Positions 26,158-33,714 of a stretch of DNA of 64,000 bases are shown in pieces. Under the pieces are notes generated by a model that saw nothing but the letters and a program-made list of their open reading frames with translations, had not been told where the DNA came from and did no database searches. A program made the translations under genes and the position numbers. Position 1 is the first letter of the stretch, and each line of letters begins with the position of its first letter. The stretch is from JABDQW01 sp942492025. GTDB lineage: Bacteria; Pseudomonadota; Gammaproteobacteria; SZUA-229. Location of the stretch: assembly GCA_942492025.1 (NCBI GenBank), contig CALODJ010000001.1, positions 186,001-250,000 on the forward strand, written 5' to 3'.

Positions 26158-26667
26158 ATGGAACTCAATGCCCTTCCCGAATATGACGCGAGCGACAACC
26201 CAACGAACTGTTGCCCGAGATTCAATCCGACAGGATGGAATGAACAGGAACTGCACTTCAAAGACAAGCTGTTCGTCAAGGCCAGAACCAGAAGCCTTTT
26301 TCATATACCGCTCAATATGGGGTCGGTTTTTCCTGAGACATTCAGAGCAATAGAAGAAGCTGATGCACAAGATATGCATCAATTTATCGTGTTGTCTCAT
26401 GATCCCTCTGCCTGGCGAGGCGAGCACTATTTTTCGGTTACGCGGGAAGTGCCCGGACAGACGATGGCTCAAATGACAGGTGAGTACCTTACCCGCGTTT
26501 TCGAGGGCCCCTATCGAGATGCACCCAAATGGGAAAAAGCAATGCTGAGCTTTGCCAGCAGCAAAGGTAAACACGTGAAGCACACCTATTTCTTCTATAC
26601 GACGTGCCCGAAATGCGCTAAATATTATGGCAAAAACTATGTTGTTGCAGTGGCTGAAGTAGCGTAA
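26158..26667 (+). CDS. Conserved hypothetical protein with a CPKCAKYYGKNY motif
   Basis: The 169-residue soluble product has a strong Shine-Dalgarno (AAAGGAGT before ATG 26158). It has no signal peptide. It looks like a compact conserved domain with an N-terminal 'CCPRFNPTGWNEQELHFKDKL' block, a central strand-rich HYFSVTREVPG segment, and a C-terminal 'TYFFYTTCPKCAKYYGKNY' containing a Cys-X2-Cys pair. Such proteins are widely annotated as 'hydrolase' or hypothetical without proven activity. The two C-terminal Cys and the paired Cys near residues 18-19 could bind metal. Confidence 0.65.
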   Translation: MELNALPEYDASDNPTNCCPRFNPTGWNEQELHFKDKLFVKARTRSLFHIPLNMGSVFPETFRAIEEADAQDMHQFIVLSHDPSAWRGEHYFSVTREVPGQTMAQMTGEYLTRVFEGPYRDAPKWEKAMLSFASSKGKHVKHTYFFYTTCPKCAKYYGKNYVVAVAEVA

Positions 26668-26732
26668 TCGGATTTCGTTGTGACAAAAGTTTCTGTTGGG
26701 ATCCAGTTGACTGTCATCGTGTGTTTCTGAAA

Positions 26733-27674
26733 ATGCAAGCGCGATATCGCAACATAGCGGGCCATTGGCCACACTTGATTATCTTTGTGATATTCAGTTT
26801 GAACACAAAAGTCACTGACATTCGGGCACAGGACCTGGAGCCGCGTGCCTACGCAAACGCACCCATTGGATTGAATTTTCTGCTGGTCGGTTATCAGTAT
26901 TCAGAAGGTGCCTTGTTGTTTGATCCCGTGCTGCCTATTACCGATGCCAATGCGAAGGTCAATATGGCACTTTTCGGCTACGTGCGTACACTCGGTATAG
27001 CCGACAAATCTGCCAAAGTCGGTGTGTTGTTGCCTGTTGCCGGTCTGGACGCCAGCGGTTACGTCGACAGTGAGTTTCGAACACGGGAGGACAATGGTCT
27101 GGCCGATCCTGCGTTTTATTTTACGATTAACCTTTTCGGCGCGCCTGCGCTCTCTTTCGATGAATTCAAGCAGTATCAGCAGGACACCATCGTTGGCCTC
27201 ACTTTCAAACTCACAGCCCCACTCGGCGTTTATGAAAATGACAGGCTACTGAATATTGGTACAAACCGCTGGTCTTTCAAACCCGAGGTCGGTATCTCTA
27301 AGGCGCTGGGGCGCTGGACATTCGAGGCGGCGACGGCAGCGCTGTTCTTCAGCGATAATGACGACTTTGACAACGGAAAAACCCGCCAGCAGGAAGCTAT
27401 CTACTCTGTGCAGGGACACGTGATCTATGCTTTTCCGCGGAATGTCTGGGCAGCCATTGGCATCACTTACTTTGCAGGCGGTCGCACAACCATCGACGGT
27501 ATCAGTAACGATGATTTGCAACAAAACTGGCGAAGTGGCATTACACTGGCATTGCCTATCAATCGTCATCACTCGATCAAAATTTTTGGTAACAGCGGCA
27601 TCAGTACACGCACCGGCACCGACTACGACTCACTCGGCGTAGCATGGCAATATCGCTGGGGTCAGGGTTTTTAG
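26733..27674 (+). CDS. MetA-pathway-type outer-membrane transporter (PF13557-like)
   Basis: The 313-residue product has a signal peptide (about 1-32) and a beta-barrel of the 'phenol MetA degradation' transporter family. Recognisable segments are EPRAYANAPIGLNFLLVGY near the N-terminus, DPAFYFTINLFGAPALS, the strand 'RLLNIGTNRWSFKPEVGIS', IYSVQGHVIYAF, then FAGGRTTIDGISNDDLQQNW and the terminal GVAWQYRWGQGF, aromatic as in outer-membrane barrels. The ATG at 26733 is preferred over an in-frame GTG at 26721. The TAG stop at 27672-27674 is the first base triplet of a degenerate palindromic repeat. Confidence 0.8.
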   Translation: MQARYRNIAGHWPHLIIFVIFSLNTKVTDIRAQDLEPRAYANAPIGLNFLLVGYQYSEGALLFDPVLPITDANAKVNMALFGYVRTLGIADKSAKVGVLLPVAGLDASGYVDSEFRTREDNGLADPAFYFTINLFGAPALSFDEFKQYQQDTIVGLTFKLTAPLGVYENDRLLNIGTNRWSFKPEVGISKALGRWTFEAATAALFFSDNDDFDNGKTRQQEAIYSVQGHVIYAFPRNVWAAIGITYFAGGRTTIDGISNDDLQQNWRSGITLALPINRHHSIKIFGNSGISTRTGTDYDSLGVAWQYRWGQGF

Positions 27675-27711
27675 CCTACATTTCTCATCCCTCTGATGAA
27701 ATATGCGGGCT
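27672..27711. repeat. Degenerate copy of the CCCGCATTTCTCACC palindrome
   Basis: Arms TAGCCTACATTTCTCAT (27672-27688) and ATGAAATATGCGGGCTA (27695-27711) are inverted with two mismatches. It starts on the stop codon of the transporter gene and may terminate its transcript. Confidence 0.6.
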
Positions 27712-28055
27712 ATTGAACCAATTTTGTAATATATATCAGTTGCTTATGAAAATATTTCAGTACCGGGTACGATTCTTCATCTGCTATTGATCTGGATCAA
27801 ATCTAATTGGCGAGTAACTGCTAGCCTAAATGTCAAACTTGATTAGCCTGACAATAAGACATTGAAATGGCAAAAAATACATCATCCGACGAGTGAGAAC
27901 AGGATTGGAACCCAAACAGTTAGCGTGTGTAGTGAAATTGGTTCCTGTGAGCGCTTGCTTTGTACAGTGGGCAAGGTGGTAATATTACTGCAGATTCAGT
28001 CACAACCTATGACTGAAAGAGATTATGCAACTGAAAACGTCAGGAGAAGTAAACA
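27675..28055. other. Intergenic region with an FNR-type box upstream of the EF-hand gene
   Basis: This 381-nt gap contains the degenerate repeat (27672-27711) and the FNR-type box (27787-27800). The AGGAGAAG ribosome site of the EF-hand gene is near 28043. A 79-codon open frame (27862-28101) overlaps the real gene in another frame and is not a gene. Confidence 0.5.
27787..27800. promoter_or_regulatory. Perfect FNR/ANR-type operator (TTGATCTGGATCAA)
   Basis: This is an exact match to TTGAT-N4-ATCAA. A TAnnnT-type -10 (TAGCCT, 27822-27827) lies at the spacing expected of an FNR-activated (class II) promoter, predicting a start near 27835 and a leader of about 220 nt for the EF-hand gene at 28056. 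Confidence 0.5.
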
Positions 28056-28301
28056 ATGCAATTCACAAAGATCATTTTTATCAGTGGGATACTGGCCCTG
28101 AGCAGCACTGCGGTTTTTGCTGCGGAAGCACCTAAATTCAAGGACCTGGATGCCGATGGTAACAAGAGCCTCGATGAGAAAGAGTTCGCTCAAGTAAAAG
28201 CAGCGGGTATTGAAAAGCCTTTCGGTGAACTCGATAAAAACAAGGACGGTACACTCGATATCAATGAATACTCGGTCATAATGGACGAGGATTGCGAGTA
28301 G
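28056..28301 (+). CDS. Small exported EF-hand calcium-binding protein
   Basis: The 81-residue product has a signal peptide (1-22, ending FAAEAP) and two EF-hand loops: DADGNKSLDEKE (32-43) and DKNKDGTLDINE (60-71). Both have all acidic/polar calcium ligands at positions 1, 3, 5, 9 and 12. It is thus a minimal periplasmic calcium-binding protein. The ribosome site is AGGAGAAG before ATG 28056. A terminator follows at 28318, so it is monocistronic, and the upstream FNR-type box suggests control by oxygen. Confidence 0.9.
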   Translation: MQFTKIIFISGILALSSTAVFAAEAPKFKDLDADGNKSLDEKEFAQVKAAGIEKPFGELDKNKDGTLDINEYSVIMDEDCE

Positions 28302-28317
28302 TCCTAGCAATAATCAG

Positions 28318-28366
28318 TGGGTCAGGGCGGCTGTCAATCGATGGCAACGCTGACCCATAATTTTTA
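28318..28366 (+). terminator. Terminator of the EF-hand gene
   Basis: Inverted arms TGGGTCAG (28318-28325) and CTGACCCA (28350-28357) are followed by TAATTTTTAAT. The loop of 24 nt is large, so strength is uncertain. Confidence 0.5.
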
Positions 28367-28495
28367 ATCTGAGTACGACCGCGCTGCAAGCATATTTCAG
28401 AATTGAGCAGGAAAGCCGATTTTGTTTAAAACACGCGTGTGAGCAGCATGAAACTCACCTGAAGCGGTTGATCCACGCGTATCCGCTAAAAGTGT

Positions 28496-28540
28496 CATTC
28501 CCGTGTATTTGCGAGTCGTGATAGCGACGTGGCAATCTCA
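28496..28540. repeat. Half-copy of the GCGAGTCGTGATAGCGACGTGGCAATCT repeat
   Basis: It is homologous to 7503-7535 (GCAAGTCGCGATAGCGGCG then TGGCAATCTC). It lacks the second arm that would make a full palindrome. Confidence 0.6.
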
Positions 28541-28684
28541 TTCACCTTCGTGCGCTCAATACTGAAATTTGACGAAAATTTCACACCAGATTGACAAGCA
28601 TTTCACAGCCCACTCATTACAGTCTCCGTTTAACAAACGTGACACTTTTGTTGAATAGTAGCAACCCACTACCGGAGACTGATT

Positions 28685-30121
28685 ATGATTTGTAATGAAA
28701 CCAACACTAAACGCGTTATTGTCGCGTCAGCACTAGCCAGTGTCTTAGCACTGGTTGGCTGCAGCACCGACGACAACATCCTGCCAACAAATGCGCAATT
28801 GCGCGTGATACACACATCACCAGATGCACCACCCGTTAATGTAAAAGTTGATGGTGCCGCAGCTGTCAGCGATCTTGATTATGCCGAGAGCAGCGGTTAC
28901 CTGAATGTCACTGCCGGCTCTAAAGATATCGCAGTCGAAGCCATCATACCGGGTGGGAATGCTGATGTTATCAATGTGGCAGATTTCCAGTTAGATGATA
29001 ACAGCCGATATACGGTGCTCGCGGTCAATAACACAGCCACTATCGACGCACTTGTGGCTAATGAATCAGCTTCGGTTCCTGGCGCGGACGAAGTCGCTAT
29101 TGCTGTTGTCCATGCCTCGCCCGCAGCGAGTACCGTTGATGTCTATGTGACTGCACCAGGTGTCAGTACAACGGCAGTTGAACCTAACTTTAGCCTGGAC
29201 TACAAAGGCCAGATCGATGTGGGTGTGCTACCTGTTGGCAGCTACCAGATCCAGATAACCGGCACAGGAACCAAGGGTGCGGTGTACGACTCCGGTGTTG
29301 TTGATCTCAGTCCGTTTGGCGGCCAGAAGTTGATGTTGATAGCGGTCAGCACGACCAATGACATCAGTCAAAGAACCTCACCGGTCAAGCTGCTGGTTGC
29401 TACCGATAACAGCGAACTGATCCTGCTCGATGTTAAAACCAACGCTGGTGCTCGCGTCGTACACGCTTCGCCAGATGCAGGAACTGCTGCCGGAGGTGCT
29501 GTGGAAGTTTTCGCCACCAGTGCGGCCTTGACGACTTCACCGGTGGAATTGATTCCTTCGTTCAGTTACACGGAAGTCGTACCGGGTTCTGATTCTTTCG
29601 AAGGCGTTCCCGCCGGCGATTATATTTTTGACGTTGCACCTGATGGCACAGGTATCGGCGGCAGTGTGTACACATCGCCGTCAGTGTCATTGAATCAGGG
29701 CTCTGAATATACTGTGATTGCCGCCGGTTATGTACTCACAACGCCTGCGTTTGGCCTGCTGCTGACTGAAGACGAGAACAGGTCCATTGTTACTCAAGCG
29801 AGTGTCAAGGTCGTTCATGCGGCGCCGCTCGCCGGCACGGTCGATGTCTTCGTCACAGCTGCGGGTCAGTTTTCTGTCGCGGACGTGGAGGGTGGTCTGG
29901 CGGGTACGCCATTGCTGGATGACTTTATGTACGCTGACATCACTGATTATGTGGCTGTTGCGCCGGGCAATTACGACATTCGCGTTGTTGCTTCAGGTAC
30001 AGTTGCCATCAATGTTGAAAATGCGAATCTGGCTGCTGGCAGTGTCTCGACAGTCATTGCGCGTGAACCGATTGATTCAGGTACGCCGGACGACTTCAAT
30101 GTTATACTGCTTAGCAATTAG
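28685..30121 (+). CDS. Lipoprotein with four DUF4397 repeats
   Basis: The 478-residue product has a lipoprotein signal (LALVGC, Cys26). Four DUF4397 modules follow, starting near 38 (LRVIHTSPDAPPVNVKVDG), 136 (IAVVHASPAASTVDVYV), 256 (ARVVHASPDAGT) and 372 (VKVVHAAPLAGTVDVFV). Each starts with the 'hRvvHaSPda..vdvyv' signature and continues in beta-rich sequence, so it is a surface or periplasmic beta-sandwich array. The function of DUF4397 is not established. The gene is followed by two hairpins (30121-30194), and the two-component genes are downstream. Confidence 0.88.
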   Translation: MICNETNTKRVIVASALASVLALVGCSTDDNILPTNAQLRVIHTSPDAPPVNVKVDGAAAVSDLDYAESSGYLNVTAGSKDIAVEAIIPGGNADVINVADFQLDDNSRYTVLAVNNTATIDALVANESASVPGADEVAIAVVHASPAASTVDVYVTAPGVSTTAVEPNFSLDYKGQIDVGVLPVGSYQIQITGTGTKGAVYDSGVVDLSPFGGQKLMLIAVSTTNDISQRTSPVKLLVATDNSELILLDVKTNAGARVVHASPDAGTAAGGAVEVFATSAALTTSPVELIPSFSYTEVVPGSDSFEGVPAGDYIFDVAPDGTGIGGSVYTSPSVSLNQGSEYTVIAAGYVLTTPAFGLLLTEDENRSIVTQASVKVVHAAPLAGTVDVFVTAAGQFSVADVEGGLAGTPLLDDFMYADITDYVAVAPGNYDIRVVASGTVAINVENANLAAGSVSTVIAREPIDSGTPDDFNVILLSN

Positions 30122-30198
30122 GGAAACTCTGAATTAATCAGAGCTTCCCTGGTTTTAGATAATTGCCTGCGGGGGTATCTTACGCCCGCAGGCATTTT
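30121..30198 (+). terminator. Double hairpin terminator after the DUF4397 gene
   Basis: The first stem is GGGAAACTCTG...CAGAGCTTCCC (30121-30149). The second, stronger one is TGCCTGCGGG/CCCGCAGGCA (30164-30173 and 30185-30194), followed by TTTTAT. The second is a convincing Rho-independent terminator. Confidence 0.8.
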
Positions 30199-30353
30199 AT
30201 GAAAACGCTGCTCATGACCGCACGCATAACGCCCTGACTGAACTAGTAAGGCAGCCAAGCGTCACAGTCTCTATTAACACATCACGAGCTTACATCTTGC
30301 GCACTGATCTGATCAATTCAACTTCAAGCTGATAGACTTTATACGATCTAACC

Positions 30354-31058
30354 ATGCCTGTAGATACCTCACCGACCTTGCTATTGGTAGAAGACCACAC
30401 TGATATAGCTGAAATGGTCACTGCCTACCTCGAAAACAGAGGATACGACGTTGACTATGCAGCAGATGGTGTAACCGGCTTACATCTGGCAGTGAGTAAT
30501 TCATACGATGCCATTATTCTTGACCTCATGCTGCCTGGCATGGACGGGCTCGAAGTATGCCAGAAACTGCGCAACGAAGCGCGGCGTGACACGCCCGTGA
30601 TCATGCTGACCGCGAGAGACACTCTGGCTGACAAGATTACCGGACTTGACACTGGCGCTGATGATTATCTGATCAAGCCTTTTGCGATAAAGGAACTAGA
30701 GGCCCGCGTTCGTTCTCTTATTCGTCGCCATAAGGGAGAAACAGCAAAAGAAATACTGACCATTGGCGATTTGTCTGTGGATACCGCAACATTGCTTGTG
30801 AAACGCGCAGGGAAGGAATTGAGTATTACGCCTATCGGCTTGAAGATCCTGACTGTTTTAATGCGCGCTTCGCCTGCGGTCGTTAGCCGCCGTGAACTCG
30901 AGCGACGGGTTTGGGGCGACATCTTACCGGACAGCGATACCCTTCGCAGTCACTTGTACAATCTGCGCAAGGTCATCGACAAACCTTTTGACAGACAACT
31001 GTTACACACCATTCAGGGAAGCGGTTACAGAATCGTGGATAGCGATGCAGAAGCATAA
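30354..31058 (+). CDS. OmpR-family response regulator
   Basis: The 234-residue product has a receiver domain (about 8-120) with acidic pair E13/D14, phospho-acceptor D57 in IILDLMLPGMDG, T87-like LTARD and K108 in LIKPF. A winged-helix DNA-binding domain follows (about 138-230) with ELERRVWGD and HLYNLRKVID, the typical OmpR/PhoB recognition region, ending in IQGSGYRIV. It acts in the cytoplasm as a transcription factor. The sensor kinase gene starts inside its last codons, so the pair is co-translated. Which genes it controls is not shown. Confidence 0.93.
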   Translation: MPVDTSPTLLLVEDHTDIAEMVTAYLENRGYDVDYAADGVTGLHLAVSNSYDAIILDLMLPGMDGLEVCQKLRNEARRDTPVIMLTARDTLADKITGLDTGADDYLIKPFAIKELEARVRSLIRRHKGETAKEILTIGDLSVDTATLLVKRAGKELSITPIGLKILTVLMRASPAVVSRRELERRVWGDILPDSDTLRSHLYNLRKVIDKPFDRQLLHTIQGSGYRIVDSDAEA

Positions 31059-32358
31059 TGGACTGATCAACAAGATCAATAGAGCATTTTTACTGCAGGC
31101 TGCATTGATCAGTACTGCGGCTCTGCTCAGTGTGTTTTTTGCCAGTATCGTGCTTGAAGAAATTCTCATCAAGCAGGCTATTAAACAGGAGGCCGAACAT
31201 TATTGGCAAAACTATGATCAAGATAAAGCATTTCCTCTTCCCAATACACTGAATCTGACCGGCTACTTCAACGACGAAGATCTGCCCCAGGTTGTGCAGG
31301 ACCGTTTGCCTGCGGTACCCGGTTTCTACGAATATGAAGATGACGAGCTGGTTTTGTACATCACTCAACAGCAGGGGATAACCGTCTACTTGTTATATAA
31401 CCGCGGCCAGGTGGATACACTCGCTGCGTACTATGGGCTTTTCCCGCTTGCACTGGTATTAATCGTCCTCTACCTGTCTCTATGGATCACCTACCGCTTC
31501 AGCAAGCAAACCATTTCGCCTGTCAGCTGGCTGGCACGACAGCTGGACAAAGTTGACATTGCCGCGCGTGACCTTTCTGCTCTCAAGCTGGATAATTTCC
31601 CGTACGATATGGATGATGATATCCGGGTCTTGTCGGATGCAATCGTTAACCTGGGAGAGCGTCTGGATGCATTTATAACTCGCGAGCAAAATTTTACTCG
31701 CGATGCCAGTCATGAACTACGCAGTCCGCTGACGGTCATGACTATCGCGGTCGATATGCTGTCTGCAGATGAGACCTTATCGGATTCGGCGAACCATACC
31801 CTGGTCCGCATCAGACGTGCCATTGCCGATATGGGTGAACTGACCGAGGCTTTTCTACTGCTCGCCCGCGAATCTGACCAGGCCCTGGCAACAGAGCTGG
31901 TGTCGATCAATGATGTTATCGCAGATGAAATTGACAGAGCACAATTATTGAACAGCAAGCAGTTGAACATCAACTTATCACCACAGTATACCCTGAAGGT
32001 GCCGGCTTCAGAAAAGGTACTTGCAATTCTCTTCGGTAACCTGATTCGAAATGCACTGTTGTATACAGATCAGGGCGGTGTTGAAATCAGCATCCGGCAG
32101 AGTAGCGTTGTCATCAAGGACAGTGGTAAGGGCATTCCACAGAAAAATGTCGACGATATTTTCAAGCCCTATTATCGGGGTGATCATTCGGTGGCGAATG
32201 GCCACGGTGTTGGTATGACGATTGTAAAGCGGCTTTCAGACCGTTTTCACTGGCCGATCAGCATAGACAGTAAACCGGGCGTTGGAACCGTTATCGAAGT
32301 GCGGTTTCCTGAGTCCATATCAAGCTTGATCAAGCAAGGCGATGACATCGATAGCTGA
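31045..32358 (+). CDS. Sensor histidine kinase (EnvZ/PhoR-like)
   Basis: The 437-residue product starts at ATG 31045, inside the response-regulator stop region (14-nt overlap); the open frame goes further upstream but in the regulator gene. It has two transmembrane helices (about 14-40 and 129-150) enclosing a periplasmic loop of about 90 residues. HAMP-like linker sequence follows, then the dimerisation domain with phospho-acceptor H223 (ASHELRSPL). Next is the HATPase domain with NLIRNALLYT, DSGKGIP and GHGVGMTIVKRL. The periplasmic domain is not recognised. It phosphorylates the upstream regulator, by family. Confidence 0.93.
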   Translation: MQKHNGLINKINRAFLLQAALISTAALLSVFFASIVLEEILIKQAIKQEAEHYWQNYDQDKAFPLPNTLNLTGYFNDEDLPQVVQDRLPAVPGFYEYEDDELVLYITQQQGITVYLLYNRGQVDTLAAYYGLFPLALVLIVLYLSLWITYRFSKQTISPVSWLARQLDKVDIAARDLSALKLDNFPYDMDDDIRVLSDAIVNLGERLDAFITREQNFTRDASHELRSPLTVMTIAVDMLSADETLSDSANHTLVRIRRAIADMGELTEAFLLLARESDQALATELVSINDVIADEIDRAQLLNSKQLNINLSPQYTLKVPASEKVLAILFGNLIRNALLYTDQGGVEISIRQSSVVIKDSGKGIPQKNVDDIFKPYYRGDHSVANGHGVGMTIVKRLSDRFHWPISIDSKPGVGTVIEVRFPESISSLIKQGDDIDS

Positions 32359-32385
32359 GCTGAATGGCATCGATTGATGGTCCCA

Positions 32386-32409
32386 CCCCTGGTGACAAAG
32401 GCGGGCTAG
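32386..32409. repeat. Half-copy of the CCTGGTGAGAAATGCGGGCTAG repeat end
   Basis: CCCCTGGTGACAAAGGCGGGCTAG matches the right terminus of the family with a few changes. The facing arm is missing. Confidence 0.55.
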
Positions 32410-32492
32410 AAGGTGATTATCGACCTGCAGCCTTGCAAATGATCAACTGAAACAGGCCTTTCTGGTTCTTGTGTAGTAAAAAAATAGCTCAG

Positions 32493-32568
32493 GTAGGGTG
32501 CGCCGTGCGCACCGAAATCAGTATAACAAGCATGATTCCCGCAAAGTAGTGCGCACCGCGCACCCTGC
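32493..32568. repeat. GTAGGGTGCGC-GTGCGCACC interspersed palindromic repeat, copy 2
   Basis: The left arm GTAGGGTGCGCCGTGCGCACC and right arm GTGCGCACCGCGCACCCTGC are related as in the copies at 13489-13561 and 61692-61760. Confidence 0.8.
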
Positions 32569-33168
32569 GATGTGTTCGCTAACACGTACAGCATTGTATC
32601 AGTGAGGCAGCTTTGAAGATCAGCGCCGAATGATGGTGGCTTGAATTCACTGTCCATATCCGTCGAGACACCGGGTGGTCACCAAGCAGGGAGCCCGGTG
32701 GATGCAGTCGAGATTCCAGGCAAATGTCCATCAGCATTTGATGATGGTGAATCCAATAAGGCAGCATCGAATAAAATCTCATAAGTAGATGAAATAAAAA
32801 GTAATTATACGTATTTTCCTGAAACATGCCCGCGTCAGTTTTCAGTCGTTTGCACGGTAATCACTTGCAGGCAAGCATCAATTGAACTATGTAATGTCTG
32901 ACGGGGCAGCTTATCGCACAAGCCTCGCGGGGCTGAGAACTATTGATGTGCGAAACGCTACTTCAGGGCTTCCTTCGATATACAGCATCAGTGTTGAGAA
33001 TGCAGCCTCGACGTGTGTAAATCACGCTAACAGGGCGCTTTAGCGCAACTTTGTCGTGCGATGGATAGATCGTAGCGGTCTTTTTCATGGCTGTGTAAAT
33101 GAGCATAACTGTACACAAAATGAGAAAGACAGTGTTTCTGGCAGATTTATTCATGACGGGTTATAACT

Positions 33169-33711
33169 ATGCATTCGCACGCACAGAGAATATTCTTGCA
33201 ACTTTGCAGCATTTTCCTCGCAGCACTATTGTCATTCGTAGTCAACGCTGAGGAAGTATCACGCGAGCAGATCAAGAGTCTCGATGAGCAGGTACAGGAC
33301 GTCAAGAAAGATGTGCTCAATCTGAGTGCCGAACTCGCGAGGCTCGAGGAAAAGTTGCTGTTTCCTTCCAACACCCAGGTCTCTTTATTTGTATCGATGC
33401 ACGAAGGCGACGATTTCAGGCTCGACTCAGTGCAACTCAAGCTCGATGACAAAGTCGTTGCCCAGCACCTCTATTCCTTTCGTGAACTTGAGGCGCTGCA
33501 CATGGGTGGCGTGCAGCGGTTGTATCTGGGCAATATCACAACCGGTGAACATGAACTCGTCGTCAGTTACGCCGGCAAAGCCCCCGCCGGTGGCGAATAC
33601 AAACGCAGCGGAACATTTCGCGTAAGCAAGGACATTGGCCCAAAATTCGTCGAAATAAAAATAGCTGGTCCCGAGTCAACCGAACAGGATATTCAGTTCA
33701 GGGACTGGTAA
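33169..33711 (+). CDS. Exported coiled-coil protein, first gene of the envelope-motor operon
   Basis: The 180-residue product has a signal peptide (1-27, ending VVNAEE), a short coiled coil (about 31-63, heptads IKSLDEQVQDVKKDVLNLSA) and a beta-rich C-terminal domain (about 68-175). The latter resembles carbohydrate- or ligand-binding beta sandwiches only in general. The function is unknown; position at the head of the TPR/ExbBD/TonB operon, 3 nt before the next gene, makes it a component of that machine. No Shine-Dalgarno is clear before ATG 33169. Confidence 0.7.
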   Translation: MHSHAQRIFLQLCSIFLAALLSFVVNAEEVSREQIKSLDEQVQDVKKDVLNLSAELARLEEKLLFPSNTQVSLFVSMHEGDDFRLDSVQLKLDDKVVAQHLYSFRELEALHMGGVQRLYLGNITTGEHELVVSYAGKAPAGGEYKRSGTFRVSKDIGPKFVEIKIAGPESTEQDIQFRDW

Positions 33712-33714
33712 CGC

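Larger units (their letters stand above)
28302..28684. other. Intergenic region with terminator and half-repeat
   Basis: This 383-nt gap holds the terminator of the EF-hand gene (28318-28366) and a half-copy of the CATTGCGAG/GGCAATCT repeat (28496-28540). A TTGACA at 28591-28596 has no good -10 at the right spacing. Confidence 0.5.
32359..33168. other. Intergenic region upstream of the envelope-motor operon
   Basis: This is an 810-nt gap with a half-copy of the CCTGGTGAGAAA repeat at 32386-32409 and a GTAGGGTGCGC palindrome at 32493-32568. The stretch 32828-33168 should contain the promoter of the nine-gene operon, but no convincing -35/-10 pair was found. A 63-codon minus-strand frame (32963-33154) with a hydrophobic start has no ribosome site. 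Confidence 0.5.

Noticed and set aside
27862..28101. 79-codon plus-strand frame
   Set aside because: Overlaps the start of the EF-hand gene in another frame and has no domain.
32963..33154. 63-codon minus-strand frame with hydrophobic start (MNKSARNTVFLILC)
   Set aside because: No Shine-Dalgarno, no domain, and the C-terminal half looks like non-coding sequence; might be reconsidered if conserved.
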